The position numbers and the translations under genes were made by a program. A stretch of 32,494 bases of DNA, taken from an uncultured Prevotellaceae bacterium (GTDB lineage Bacteria; Bacteroidota; Bacteroidia; Bacteroidales; Bacteroidaceae). This document shows, one piece after another, positions 8,016-16,710 of the stretch. How positions within the stretch are numbered: the stretch's first letter is position 1; each line of letters opens with the position of its first letter. The notes below the pieces were generated by a model. The model was not told the origin of the DNA. It searched no databases and saw nothing but the letters and a program-made list of their open reading frames with translations. Location: contig CACXQL010000017.1 of assembly GCA_902769805.1 (NCBI GenBank), forward strand, positions 1 to 32,494, in the 5' to 3' direction.

Positions 8016-8047
8016 TTTGGCTATTCAATGAATATTTGCGAACTTTG
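8016..8047 (+). promoter_or_regulatory. Promoter of korAB
   Basis: TTTGG at 8016-8020, a 19-base spacer and GAACTTTG at 8040-8047, one base off the TAnnTTTG consensus. The start codon of korA is 40 bases downstream. Confidence 0.7.
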
Positions 8048-8086
8048 CATCCGTTTTTGAGAAAGTAAAAGTAAATAAGATACTTT

Positions 8087-9934
8087 ATGGCTGAATTAGA
8101 AGTAAAAGAACTCGACCAAGTCGTGGTTCGCTTTTCAGGTGATTCCGGTGATGGTATGCAATTGGCTGGAAACATCTTCTCTACGGTGAGTGCTACCGTA
8201 GGTAATGGTATTTCTACGTTTCCTGACTATCCTGCCGATATCCGCGCCCCGCAAGGCTCATTGACGGGTGTCTCAGGATTCCAGGTTCATATCGGTGCAG
8301 GCAAGGTTTATACCCCTGGTGACAAGTGTGATGTGCTGGTGGCTATGAATGCTGCTGCCTTGAAGACGCAGTTGAAGTATGCCAAGCCACAGGCTACTAT
8401 CATCATTGACACAGACTCCTTCGGTCCCAAGGACTTGGAGAAGGCACAGTTCAAGAGTGAGGATTATTTAGGCGAGATGGGTGTTGACCCTGATCGTGTC
8501 ATCCAGTGTCCGTTGACAACGATGGTGAAAGACTGTCTGGCAGACTCCGGCATGGATAACAAGGCGATGCTGAAGTGTCGTAATATGTTTGCTCTCGGAC
8601 TGGTCTGCTGGCTCTTTGACCGCGACTTGGAACTGGTCAACAACTTCCTGCGCGACAAGTTCGCCAAGAAACCTGCTATTGCAGAGAATAACATTAAAGT
8701 GGTACAGGCAGGTTATGACTACGGGCATAACACACATAGCAGTGCGGTCAACGTCTATCGCATCGAATCAAAAGAGAAGGTGCCTGGACGTTATATGGAT
8801 ATCACAGGTAACAAGGCAACAGCCTATGGTTTGATTGCCGCTGCTGAGAAAGCAGGTCTGCGCCTCTACCTTGGTTCTTATCCTATCACTCCTGCTACGG
8901 ATATCCTGCATGAGTTATCAAAGCATAAGTCATGTGGTGTCATCACCGTTCAGTGTGAGGATGAGATCAGCGGTTGTGCCTCTGCCTTAGGTGCTTCGTT
9001 TGCAGGAGCTCTGGGTGTGACTTCTACCTCTGGTCCTGGAATTTGTCTGAAATCTGAGGCCATGAACCTCGCCGTCATCATGGAGTTACCTTTGGTCGTC
9101 ATAGACGTACAGCGTGGCGGTCCTGCCACAGGTCTTCCCACGAAGTCAGAACAGACCGACCTTTTACAAGCACTCTTCGGACGTAATGGTGAGAGTCCCA
9201 TGCCCGTCATGGCAGCCTTGAGTCCTACCGACTGTTTCGATGCCGTTTATCAGGCTGCTAAGATAGCATTGGAGCACATGACTCCTGTCATCTTACTGAC
9301 AGACGCCTATGTTGCCAATGGTTCTGGTGCCTTCCGTCTTCCTGACATCAACAAGCTGGATGCCATCAATCCTCCTTATGTCCCAGAGGAGATGAAAGGA
9401 ACATGGACTCCTTATATGCGTGCAGAGAATGGTACCCGCTATTGGGCTGTGCCTGGTCGTGAGGGTTTTGAGCATATTCTCGGAGGATTGGAGAAGGATA
9501 GCAACACAGGTGCTATCTCTACGAATCCAGAGAACCATGACTTGATGACTCGTCTGCGTCAGCAGAAGATTGATAATATCCAAGTACCCGACCTTGAGGT
9601 TGAGGGTGATGTCAATGATGCCGACCTGCTCATCGTAGGTTTCGGTTCTACTTATGGTCATCTGCATTCTGCGATGGATGAACTTCGTGCTGCAGGTCAC
9701 AAAGTAGCTCAGGCACAGTTCAAGTATCTGAATCCACTGCCAAAGAATGCCGCTGCCGTCCTCTCTAGATATAAGAAGGTAGTGGTGGCTGAGCAGAATA
9801 TGGGACAACTTGCCGCCTATCTGCGTATGAAGGTTGACAATTTCGTGCCTTATCAGTTCAATCAGGTAAAGGGTCAGCCGTTCGTGGTAGAAGAGCTAGT
9901 CAATGCTTTCACCGAGATTATCAATAAGAAGTAA
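8087..9934 (+). CDS. korA: 2-oxoacid:ferredoxin oxidoreductase, fused gamma-alpha subunit (2-oxoglutarate type)
   Basis: Large subunit of the cytoplasmic ferredoxin-dependent 2-oxoacid oxidoreductase, which forms acyl-CoA and CO2 from the oxoacid and CoA, or the reverse. It has 615 residues, the usual length when the gamma and alpha parts are fused. Residues about 10-190 are the gamma domain, beginning VVRFSGDSGDGMQLAGNIFS. Residues about 230-600 are the alpha part, with YPITPATDILHEL, CEDEISGCASALGASFAG and QRGGPATGLPTKSEQTDLLQ. The beta subunit gene follows after 22 bases. The substrate is assigned as 2-oxoglutarate by overall similarity to the KorA group; another 2-oxoacid is possible. Confidence 0.9.
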   Translation: MAELEVKELDQVVVRFSGDSGDGMQLAGNIFSTVSATVGNGISTFPDYPADIRAPQGSLTGVSGFQVHIGAGKVYTPGDKCDVLVAMNAAALKTQLKYAKPQATIIIDTDSFGPKDLEKAQFKSEDYLGEMGVDPDRVIQCPLTTMVKDCLADSGMDNKAMLKCRNMFALGLVCWLFDRDLELVNNFLRDKFAKKPAIAENNIKVVQAGYDYGHNTHSSAVNVYRIESKEKVPGRYMDITGNKATAYGLIAAAEKAGLRLYLGSYPITPATDILHELSKHKSCGVITVQCEDEISGCASALGASFAGALGVTSTSGPGICLKSEAMNLAVIMELPLVVIDVQRGGPATGLPTKSEQTDLLQALFGRNGESPMPVMAALSPTDCFDAVYQAAKIALEHMTPVILLTDAYVANGSGAFRLPDINKLDAINPPYVPEEMKGTWTPYMRAENGTRYWAVPGREGFEHILGGLEKDSNTGAISTNPENHDLMTRLRQQKIDNIQVPDLEVEGDVNDADLLIVGFGSTYGHLHSAMDELRAAGHKVAQAQFKYLNPLPKNAAAVLSRYKKVVVAEQNMGQLAAYLRMKVDNFVPYQFNQVKGQPFVVEELVNAFTEIINKK

Positions 9935-9958
9935 TCAGAATAATCAGAGTAATCATAT
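9932..9958. repeat. Three 9-bp units (TAATCAGAA type) bridging korA stop and korB start
   Basis: taatcagaa, taatcagag and taatcatat. The first TAA is the korA stop codon and the last unit runs into the korB ATG at 9957. Confidence 0.75.
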
Positions 9959-10964
9959 GAGTTATACAACACAAGATTATAAAAAAGGACAACCTCGTTG
10001 GTGTCCAGGTTGCGGTGACCATTTCTTCCTTGCCTCCCTCCATAAGGCAATGGCAGAGATTGGTGTAGCGCCTAAAGATATTGCAGTTATTTCTGGTATC
10101 GGCTGTTCCAGTCGTCTTCCTCATTATATGGCTACATACGGCATGAACACCATTCATGGGCGTGCCGCCGCTATTGCCACTGGTGCGAAGGTAGCTAATC
10201 CCAACCTGACTGTATGGCAGGTGAGCGGTGATGGTGATGGTCTTGCCATTGGCGGTAACCATTTCATCCATGCCAATCGTCGTAATATCGACTTGAACAT
10301 GATTCTGCTCAACAACCGTATTTACGGTCTGACGAAAGGTCAGTATAGTCCTACCTCTCCACGTGGCTTTGTATCGAAGTCAAGTCCTTACGGAACAGTG
10401 GAGGATCCTTTCCGTCCAGCCGAGCTCTGCTTCGGAGCCCGTGGACATTTCTTTGCCCGTTGTGTGGCTACTGATGCAAAGGGTAGTGTAGAGGTGTTGA
10501 AGGCAGCCTATGAACATAAAGGTGCTTCTGTCACTGAAGTATTACAGAACTGTGTCATCTTCAACGATGGTTGTCATGAGGCTGTTTATAATAATGAAGG
10601 ACGTAAAAAGAATGCCATCTATGTGCGTCATGGTGAGAAACTCGTCTTTGGTGAAAATAACGAGTTCGGACTTGTCCAGCAGGGCTTTGGATTGAAGGTC
10701 GTGGAGATTGGCAAGGATGGATATACTCTTGACGATATCCTCGTACATGATGCCCATTGTGAGGATAACACTCTTCAGTTGAAACTCGCCCTCATGGGTA
10801 ATGGTGATGGCTTCCCCATCGCCCTCGGTGTCATCCGCGATGTGGATGCTCCCACTTATAATGATGCTGTACATACACAACTTGCTGAGGTATCAGGACA
10901 GAAGAAATATCATAATTTCTCAGAACTTCTTGAAACGAATGATATTTGGGAAGTCCGTGGGTAA
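9957..10964 (+). CDS. korB: 2-oxoacid:ferredoxin oxidoreductase beta subunit
   Basis: A 335-residue thiamine pyrophosphate-binding subunit. The start at 9957 (MSYTTQDYKKGQPRWCPGCG) is chosen because it gives the family N terminus; the frame extends upstream only through the end of korA. Residues about 16-19 (CPGC) and GIGCSSR are cysteine motifs of this family. The TPP motif is visible as GDGDGLAIGGNH, followed about 20 residues later by LLNNRIYGLTKGQYSPTS. It is coupled to korA with a 22-base gap and followed by a strong terminator. The alpha-gamma fusion and this subunit make a complete two-gene enzyme; electrons go to ferredoxin. Confidence 0.92.
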   Translation: MSYTTQDYKKGQPRWCPGCGDHFFLASLHKAMAEIGVAPKDIAVISGIGCSSRLPHYMATYGMNTIHGRAAAIATGAKVANPNLTVWQVSGDGDGLAIGGNHFIHANRRNIDLNMILLNNRIYGLTKGQYSPTSPRGFVSKSSPYGTVEDPFRPAELCFGARGHFFARCVATDAKGSVEVLKAAYEHKGASVTEVLQNCVIFNDGCHEAVYNNEGRKKNAIYVRHGEKLVFGENNEFGLVQQGFGLKVVEIGKDGYTLDDILVHDAHCEDNTLQLKLALMGNGDGFPIALGVIRDVDAPTYNDAVHTQLAEVSGQKKYHNFSELLETNDIWEVRG

Positions 10965-10981
10965 GCGAGAGAATATAAACT

Positions 10982-11015
10982 AAAGAAAGGCATCCAAAAC
11001 GGATGCCTTTTCTTT
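10982..11015. terminator. Terminator between convergent korB and the cytidylate-kinase-like gene
   Basis: AAAGAAAGGCATCC (10982-10995) and GGATGCCTTTTCTTT (11001-11015) form a long stem with loop AAAAC. T-rich tracts follow on both strands, so it may serve both convergent units. Confidence 0.88.
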
Positions 11016-11034
11016 ATCTCGTAGTAGAATAATC

Positions 11035-11664
11035 TTACCCGATATACTGCATGATGAGTTCCACGATTTCATCCTCTGTCTTGTTATCGGCAGAGATAAC
11101 AAGGTCGTAGTTGCGGGTGTCGTAACGGGAGGTCTTTGTGTACTTCTGAACATAATTCTCGCGCATCTTGTCGATCTTCTCAATAGTCTTGCGAGCCTCG
11201 TCCTCTGTCATATTCTGCTTACGCATCACACGCTCAATACGGTGGGGCATAGAGGCTTGGATAAGGACACTCAAGTGGTTAGGTTCATTACGGAACACAA
11301 AGAAACCACTACGACCTGTAATGATACACGAAGATGTCTCAGCAATGCCCTTTAGAATCTCTGTCTCCACTTTGAAGATTTCTTCGGTAGTGGGAACATC
11401 GAGCTTTGCAGGAATCTGCCCTGTGGGTACCATACCTTGCCCTACGCTGAAATGATTTAAAAGTTCGCTCCACCATGAATGGCTGCGACCTTTCATCTTT
11501 TCTACTTCTTCCACGGAGAGATTGAATTTTTCCGTTAATCCTCTGATGAGCATCTTGTCGTAAAACCCTACGTTTAGTTTCTCAGCCAACTTTTGACCTA
11601 CGGTGTGTCCGCCACTTCCCAACTCACGATTAATTGTGATGACAAATTTTTCTTTTTTGTTCAT
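11035..11664 (-). CDS. Cytidylate kinase-like P-loop protein
   Basis: A 209-residue protein of the cytidylate-kinase-like family, with the P-loop region ITINRELGSGGHTVGQKLAEKL at the N terminus in place of the classic GxxxxGKS/T motif. Further marks are FYDKMLI, IITGRSGFFVF and a final R-rich region (RKTIEKIDKMRENYVQKYTKTSRYD) that resembles the NMP-kinase lid and C-terminal motifs. It is shorter than, and distinct from, the canonical Cmk, so CMP may not be the natural substrate. It lies 27 bases downstream of upp on the same strand with no promoter seen between them, which suggests a pyrimidine-salvage pair. Confidence 0.8.
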   Translation of the reverse strand: MNKKEKFVITINRELGSGGHTVGQKLAEKLNVGFYDKMLIRGLTEKFNLSVEEVEKMKGRSHSWWSELLNHFSVGQGMVPTGQIPAKLDVPTTEEIFKVETEILKGIAETSSCIITGRSGFFVFRNEPNHLSVLIQASMPHRIERVMRKQNMTEDEARKTIEKIDKMRENYVQKYTKTSRYDTRNYDLVISADNKTEDEIVELIMQYIG

Positions 11665-11691
11665 AGTTTTCGTTATTTATTACTTGTTTTC

Positions 11692-12384
11692 TTACCTACC
11701 ATTCTTCTCAGCAATCTTACGGAAACTCTGCAATTTCTCGCCATAGCAGAGATCGCCACAATCACCAAAACCGGGCACGATGTATTTCTGCTCGTTCATG
11801 CCTTGGTCAACGGCTGCGCACCAGATGGTGGATCCCTCTGGTAATGCCTGTTTCACAACCTCAATACCCTCTGGAGCAGCAATGACGCAGCAAAGATGAA
11901 TCTTCTTGGGCTTTCCTGCCTGTAGCAAAGATTCTATGGCTGCAGCAAGACTGCCACCTGTGGCAAGCATGGGGTCAACGATAAGCAGTGTCTTATTCTT
12001 TACACTTTGTGTAGCGATATACTCTGTATGTATGCCTACCTCTGTATGCTCACGATTGATATACATGCGGAAAGCTGAAACAAAACCGTTGTCAGCCTTG
12101 TCGAAGACGTTTAAGAAACCCTCATGGAAAGGCAGGCCTGCACGAAGTACAGTGGCTATTACCATATCATCCTTTGGCAAAGGGATGTCAATAGTCCCAA
12201 GAGGGGTCGTGATAGTCTTGGTTTTATAGTCCAAAGTCTTTGAGAGTTCATACGCCATCATTTCACCGATGCGCTTGATGTTGTGACGGAACAGCAGACG
12301 GTTTTTCTGATAGTTCTTGTCACGTAACTCCGACATATACTGATTGATGATGGAGTTGTTTTTACTAAAATCGATTACTTCCAT
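11692..12384 (-). CDS. upp: Uracil phosphoribosyltransferase
   Basis: Converts uracil and PRPP to UMP in the cytoplasm (pyrimidine salvage). The start at 12384 (MEVIDFSKNNSIINQYM) gives 230 residues; an upstream in-frame extension would begin inside the promoter at 12405-12412. The PRPP loop is seen as LIVDPMLATGGSLAAAIE and the uracil-binding C terminus as YIVPGFGDCGDLCYG. It is slightly longer than the usual 208 or so residues, mainly at the N terminus, as in other Bacteroidetes. The cytidylate-kinase-like gene follows on the same strand, and pckA diverges from this promoter region. Confidence 0.93.
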   Translation of the reverse strand: MEVIDFSKNNSIINQYMSELRDKNYQKNRLLFRHNIKRIGEMMAYELSKTLDYKTKTITTPLGTIDIPLPKDDMVIATVLRAGLPFHEGFLNVFDKADNGFVSAFRMYINREHTEVGIHTEYIATQSVKNKTLLIVDPMLATGGSLAAAIESLLQAGKPKKIHLCCVIAAPEGIEVVKQALPEGSTIWCAAVDQGMNEQKYIVPGFGDCGDLCYGEKLQSFRKIAEKNGR

Positions 12385-12404
12385 ATTTTCCAATTTGATT
12401 TCCG

Positions 12405-12412
12405 CAAAGATA
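12405..12412 (-). promoter_or_regulatory. -7 element (TATCTTTG) of the upp promoter
   Basis: On the minus strand TATCTTTGC lies 20 bases before the upp start. A TTTTGC further upstream is slightly too far away to be a convincing -33 element. Confidence 0.65.
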
Positions 12413-12540
12413 CAAAGTTTTGTCAACTCTGCGTTGCAAAAAGTTGAAAGACAGCGTGTTTTTTAAATACTTTAACTCAAAAAGACCGATAGAAGCGCAA
12501 ATAATTCTTAATTCATCATTCTTAATTCTCAATTTCTTCG

Positions 12541-12548
12541 TAACTTTG
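12541..12548 (+). promoter_or_regulatory. -7 element (TAACTTTG) of the pckA promoter
   Basis: TAACTTTGCATCCGGTTTTGA starts here, 52 bases before the pckA ATG. Nineteen bases from ACTTTG match the korA leader with one difference. A doubled ATTCTTAATTC repeat (about 12505-12530) occupies the place of the -33 element. Confidence 0.65.
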
Positions 12549-12599
12549 CATCCGGTTTTGAATAGGTAATAGTAAATTCACAATAAATTATTTGATATT

Positions 12600-14213
12600 A
12601 TGGCAAAGTTAGATTTGACAAAGTATGGCATCACTGGTTCTACCGTGATTGCTCACAATCCGTCGTATGAGTACCTCTTTGAGGAGGAAACAAAAGCAGG
12701 ACTGACAGGTTTTGACAAGGGTGTAAACACCGAGCTGAACGCTGTTAACGTAATGACTGGTATCTATACTGGTCGTTCTCCTAAGGACAAGTACATTGTT
12801 TGCGACGAGCAGTCTAAGGACAAGGTATGGTGGACTACTGAGGAGTACAAAAACGATAACCACCCCATGAGCGAGGAGGTTTGGGCAAAGGTGAAGGAGA
12901 TTGCCATCAAGGAACTCTGCAACAAGGAGCTGTATGTTGTTGATGCATTCTGCGGTGCCAACGAGGCTACCCGCCTTGCCGTTCGTTTCATCGTAGAGGT
13001 TGCTTGGCAGGCTCACTTCGTAAAGAACATGTTCATCCAGCCTACCGCTGAGGAGCTGGAGAAGTTCGAGCCTAACTTCGTTATCTACAACGCTTCTAAG
13101 GCAAAGGTAGAGAACTACAAGGAGCTGGGTCTGAACTCAGAGACTTGTGTAGCCTTCAACACTACTTCTCGTGAGCAGTGCATCATCAACACATGGTATG
13201 GTGGTGAGATGAAGAAGGGTATGTTCTCTATGCAGAACTACTATCTGCCTCTGCAGGGTATCGCTTCTATGCACTGCTCTGCCAACACTGACATGGAGGG
13301 TAAGAACACCGCTATCTTCTTCGGTCTGTCTGGTACAGGTAAGACCACACTGTCTACCGATCCTAAGCGTCTGCTGATTGGTGATGATGAGCACGGATGG
13401 GACGACGAGGGTGTATTCAACCTCGAGGGTGGCTGCTATGCTAAGGTCATCAACCTGGACAAGGAGAGCGAGCCTGATATCTACAATGCTATCCGTCGTA
13501 ACGCCCTGTTGGAGAACGTTACCGTTGATGCCAATGGTAAGATTGACTTCGCTGACAAGAGCGTAACAGAGAACACACGTGTATCTTATCCTATCGAGCA
13601 CATCGAGAAGATTGCTAAGAAAGTAAATGGTAAGAGTGCAGGTCCAGAGGCAAAGAACGTCATCTTCCTCTCTGCTGACGCATTCGGTGTACTGCCTCCA
13701 GTATCTATCCTGACTCCAGAGCAGACCAAGTACTACTTCCTCTCTGGCTTCACAGCTAAGCTGGCAGGTACAGAGCGCGGCATCACAGAGCCTACTCCTA
13801 CTTTCTCTGCTTGCTTCGGACAGGCATTCCTCGAGTTGCATCCTACCAAGTATGCTGAGGAACTTGTAAAGCGCATGGAGAAGAGCGGTGCTAAGGCATA
13901 TCTCGTAAACACTGGTTGGAACGGAACAGGTAAGCGTATTTCTATCCGCGATACCCGTGGTATCATCGACGCCATCCTCGGTGGGGCTATCTTGAAGGCT
14001 CCTACGAAAAAGATTCCTTACTTCGACTTCGAGGTTCCTACAGAGCTGGAGGGTGTAGATACCAATATCCTCGATCCTCGTGACACCTATGCTGATGCAG
14101 CAGAGTGGAACAAGAAGGCTGAGGATTTGGCTAGTCGCTTCATCAAGAACTTCAAGAAGTACGAGGGCAATGAGGCAGGTAAGGCACTTGTAGCCGCTGG
14201 TCCGAAACTCTAA
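12600..14213 (+). CDS. pckA: Phosphoenolpyruvate carboxykinase (ATP type)
   Basis: Interconverts oxaloacetate plus ATP and PEP plus CO2 plus ADP. In succinate-forming Bacteroidales it generally runs in the carboxylating direction from PEP, which is family knowledge and not shown here. The 537 residues are full length. Visible motifs are GRSPKDKY near residue 60, the kinase-1a loop [13 protein letters not shown] near residue 240, kinase-2 [11 protein letters not shown] and the late [18 protein letters not shown]. The codons are strongly biased to GCT, TCT, AAG, GAG, AAC and CGT, as in highly expressed genes. A single-gene unit: own promoter element at 12541 and strong terminator at 14237. Confidence 0.97.
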   Translation: MAKLDLTKYGITGSTVIAHNPSYEYLFEEETKAGLTGFDKGVNTELNAVNVMTGIYTGRSPKDKYIVCDEQSKDKVWWTTEEYKNDNHPMSEEVWAKVKEIAIKELCNKELYVVDAFCGANEATRLAVRFIVEVAWQAHFVKNMFIQPTAEELEKFEPNFVIYNASKAKVENYKELGLNSETCVAFNTTSREQCIINTWYGGEMKKGMFSMQNYYLPLQGIASMHCSANTDMEGKNTAIFFGLSGTGKTTLSTDPKRLLIGDDEHGWDDEGVFNLEGGCYAKVINLDKESEPDIYNAIRRNALLENVTVDANGKIDFADKSVTENTRVSYPIEHIEKIAKKVNGKSAGPEAKNVIFLSADAFGVLPPVSILTPEQTKYYFLSGFTAKLAGTERGITEPTPTFSACFGQAFLELHPTKYAEELVKRMEKSGAKAYLVNTGWNGTGKRISIRDTRGIIDAILGGAILKAPTKKIPYFDFEVPTELEGVDTNILDPRDTYADAAEWNKKAEDLASRFIKNFKKYEGNEAGKALVAAGPKL

Positions 14214-14236
14214 GGATTGACTTAAATCAAAATAAG

Positions 14237-14269
14237 GGACGATTTCTACGGGAATCGTCCTTTTTTTTT
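14237..14269 (+). terminator. Intrinsic terminator of pckA
   Basis: GGACGATT and AATCGTCC form an 8-bp stem followed by nine T residues. Confidence 0.93.
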
Positions 14270-14290
14270 CGCTGTGTGATAAAAATACAA

Positions 14291-14298
14291 TAATTTTG
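14291..14298 (+). promoter_or_regulatory. -7 element (TAATTTTG) of the small membrane peptide unit
   Basis: TAATTTTGCA matches TAnnTTTG. Transcription should start near 14304, about 60 bases before the peptide start codon. Confidence 0.65.
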
Positions 14299-14366
14299 CA
14301 CTCGTAATCGAGACGATTGTATGGTTATTCATTAGGTTAGTAGTTAATAGATTTAAGGTAAAGATT

Positions 14367-14462
14367 ATGTTATTAGATTTTCAAACAACGGTCGTGTTGG
14401 TATCGGTAGCAATTGCCACAGTTTTGAGTGTTATCACTCTAATGAATACCAACATCCGTTAG
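14367..14462 (+). CDS. 31-residue single-pass membrane peptide
   Basis: ATG at 14367 opens a 31-codon frame ending TAG at 14460-14462. The peptide starts MLLDFQTTVV, has a hydrophobic helix of about 20 residues (VVLVSVAIATVLSVITLM) and ends NTNIR, with one positive charge after the helix. An AAGG sequence about eight bases upstream may serve as ribosome binding site. It sits alone between its own -7 element (14291) and terminator (14467), so it is an independent transcript of about 200 nt. The 5' UTR segment GGTTATTCATTAG (14323-14335) is complementary to CTAATGAATACC (14439-14450) inside the 3' end of the frame, with one bulged base. Partner and role are unknown; a small RNA that happens to contain the frame is the alternative. 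Confidence 0.62.
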   Translation: MLLDFQTTVVLVSVAIATVLSVITLMNTNIR

Positions 14463-14466
14463 GAAG

Positions 14467-14503
14467 GAGCGCGGAGTGAGAGATTCATACCGCGCTCTTT
14501 TTT
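14467..14503 (+). terminator. Intrinsic terminator of the small membrane peptide unit
   Basis: GAGCGCGG (14467-14474) pairs with CCGCGCTC (14490-14497), followed by six T residues; it starts five bases after the stop codon. Confidence 0.9.
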
Positions 14504-14588
14504 GTTTACAAAATCTAAAATATGGGCTTTTATCATATAATTAACTTAATAAAAGGTAGAAAAATGTCGGTATTTGCGGAAATGTGAG

Positions 14589-14596
14589 TAAATTTG
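14589..14596 (+). promoter_or_regulatory. -7 element (TAAATTTG) at the head of the envelope operon
   Basis: TAAATTTGCA precedes the lipoprotein start at 14621 by 24 bases. No later strong promoter is evident before murI, so this may drive the whole 14621-22657 cluster. Confidence 0.6.
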
Positions 14597-14620
14597 CACC
14601 CAAAAACTGAAAGAAATCAA

Positions 14621-15988
14621 ATGATGAGATTAATGAAGACCATGTGTGGGCTGCTGACAGCGATGTTGCTGCTGACATCCTGCCTGAAGTCAGATGACGA
14701 TAGTAAAAGTTCTCTCTCTAACGATACAGCAATTATTGCTTTCTCTGTAGGAGACATGAACAAGTATACTTATTCCACCTCTTCTACGGGGGAGACCGTT
14801 GCTACAAAGACAACTGTAAAGGGAAGTGACTACGTCTTCAGCATTGATGAGGATAACCATCATATCTTCAATGCAGATTCCCTTCCTGTGGGAACTGATG
14901 TGAAGCATGTTGTATGCTCTGTTTCATCATTGAATAACGGAGTAGTCTTAATAAAGAGCCTGGTGAGTGATTCGTTGTTCTATTTCACAGCCTCAGATAG
15001 TCTTGATTTCAGTCGGCCTCGTGAATTCTTTGTTTATGCCAGTGACGGCACAGGTCCTAAGTCTTATACCGTCCAGCTCAATGTGCATCAGGAGGAAGGG
15101 GAGCAGTTCTGCTGGATACAGCACGCTAACAGCGAGGAAATCGCTTCCTTGGAGGCAATGAAGGCAGTTGTGCTGAACAAGAGTATTTACGTCTATGGTA
15201 CCAAAGGAGGAAAGACCGTTGGTTATAAAACCATGGATGGTAAGACATGGACTCCACTTACAGAGATCAATGATAAAGATTCCTACCAGAATATGGTGGC
15301 CATGCAGGATGATGCCATCTATATGATTGCCGACGGCTCATTACAAAAGACGACAGACGGTATCACCTGGAAGGTAATCACCAATGACGTGGATGTAAAA
15401 CGACTGATAGCCGCAAGTTATACGGAATTATACGCCTTCAATGACAAAAACAAGATCATGGTTTCATTTGACAAGGGTGAAACATGGATAGAGGACGAAT
15501 GTGATGAAGACTTCTCATGGCTACCCACAGAAGAACTGGCGTATGTGTGCGTACCCCTGCGGATGACAGCATATGCCGACTATATCCTATTGGCAGGAAT
15601 CTCTCCAGCCATAGGCTCTGTTGCATCCGTCTGGCGTAAGATAGTGGAATATGACCTTCAGGGATTATTAGAGGACAAGTGGGTTTATATGGAGCGCACG
15701 GACGATAATCTGCTAGGGCTCCCACAGTTGAAGAACCTGATATTACTGGCGTACGATGACGGCGTGTTGGCTTTCGGTGAGGAAGACAACCAGTTCTCAC
15801 CGATTTATCAGAGCCGCGACAATGGCATCACGTGGAAAAAGAATACACGATATAGATTACCTGATCAGTTCAAGGGGAATGTCGTATCTTTCGCAGCCAC
15901 TACCGACGGAAAGGAAATATGGTTGGTCAGTGGTGGCACAGGTGAGGTCTGGCAAGGTCACCTGAACAGACTGGCATGGGAAGAGTAA
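14621..15988 (+). CDS. DUF6242-type lipoprotein
   Basis: A 455-residue lipoprotein. The start at 14621 is preferred because the in-frame extension would begin inside the -7 element. The N terminus MMRLMKTMCGLLTAMLLLTSC is a lipoprotein signal with lipobox LTSC, followed by an Asp/Ser-rich linker. The rest looks like a beta-propeller-type exported domain with repeated TTDGITWK, SFDKGETW and SRDNGITWKK motifs resembling BNR/sialidase-like repeats, as in DUF6242 proteins. The function is not known. It opens the operon with porG 13 bases downstream, so an envelope role is likely. Confidence 0.82.
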   Translation: MMRLMKTMCGLLTAMLLLTSCLKSDDDSKSSLSNDTAIIAFSVGDMNKYTYSTSSTGETVATKTTVKGSDYVFSIDEDNHHIFNADSLPVGTDVKHVVCSVSSLNNGVVLIKSLVSDSLFYFTASDSLDFSRPREFFVYASDGTGPKSYTVQLNVHQEEGEQFCWIQHANSEEIASLEAMKAVVLNKSIYVYGTKGGKTVGYKTMDGKTWTPLTEINDKDSYQNMVAMQDDAIYMIADGSLQKTTDGITWKVITNDVDVKRLIAASYTELYAFNDKNKIMVSFDKGETWIEDECDEDFSWLPTEELAYVCVPLRMTAYADYILLAGISPAIGSVASVWRKIVEYDLQGLLEDKWVYMERTDDNLLGLPQLKNLILLAYDDGVLAFGEEDNQFSPIYQSRDNGITWKKNTRYRLPDQFKGNVVSFAATTDGKEIWLVSGGTGEVWQGHLNRLAWEE

Positions 15989-16001
15989 GAATAAGAAGTA
16001 G

Positions 16002-16679
16002 ATGCTGAAACGGGTCTTTTTTTCTTTTCTACTGTCAATCGTCACGATTGGACTCAGTGCACAGGAGGATCCTGAATATCGTGCTGAGCTGGGTGGTGGA
16101 ATCGGTGTCGTTGCCTACGAGGGAGACTTTAACGGGAATCTCTTCAAGAACATGCAACCAATGATGACCCTTATAGGACGCTATAAGTTCAATCCACGTA
16201 TGGCCATTGCCATGAATGTGAGCTACGGAAAGATCAAAGGCTCATCGAAGGATGTCAAGACCTATTATCCGACACTTGTGAAAGAAGAGTTCAATCACGG
16301 ACTGTTGGATGTCGGTTTTAAATATGAGTATAACTTCTGGCCTTTTGGCACAGGAAAGGAATATCGTGGTGCGAAGCGTCTCACTCCCTATATCGGCATC
16401 GGTGTGGGAGTAACGTTTGTGAAGCCGGAGAAGACCGAGGTCGCCATGAATCTGCCGATAGGTGCAGGGGTGAAATATAAGGTTGCTGACCGCATGAACC
16501 TCGCCTTAGAGTGGGTCATGCACATTACGACAAGTGATATGCTGGATGGTGTAAAAGACCCCTATGGCATTCAGAGCAGTGGTCTTTTTAAGAACACTGA
16601 CTGTTACAGTCATTTGCAACTGTCACTGACCTATGATATCTGGGCGAAATGCAGAACCTGTCATAATGATAGGGACTGA
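16002..16679 (+). CDS. porG: PorG-family (DUF6089) outer membrane protein
   Basis: A 225-residue exported beta-barrel protein, signal MLKRVFFSFLLSIVTIGLSAQ. Glycine-rich alternating strands such as ELGGGIGVVAYEGDFNG, YIGIGVGVTFV and IGAGVKYKVADRM are typical of the family. PorG of Porphyromonas gingivalis is part of the type IX secretion apparatus, and as I recall it lies next to uppS, bamA and ompH there too, which supports the assignment. The C-terminal CRTCHND segment has two cysteines close together, which is unusual for a barrel protein. Cotranscribed with the preceding lipoprotein and with uppS, 31 bases away. Confidence 0.78.
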   Translation: MLKRVFFSFLLSIVTIGLSAQEDPEYRAELGGGIGVVAYEGDFNGNLFKNMQPMMTLIGRYKFNPRMAIAMNVSYGKIKGSSKDVKTYYPTLVKEEFNHGLLDVGFKYEYNFWPFGTGKEYRGAKRLTPYIGIGVGVTFVKPEKTEVAMNLPIGAGVKYKVADRMNLALEWVMHITTSDMLDGVKDPYGIQSSGLFKNTDCYSHLQLSLTYDIWAKCRTCHNDRD

Positions 16680-16710
16680 GACTAATAAAGAAAAAAGATA
16701 AAAAAGAGAT

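Noticed and set aside
9293-9808. 171-codon minus-strand frame within korA
   Set aside because: Shadow of a well-conserved enzyme gene; no promoter or recognisable protein.
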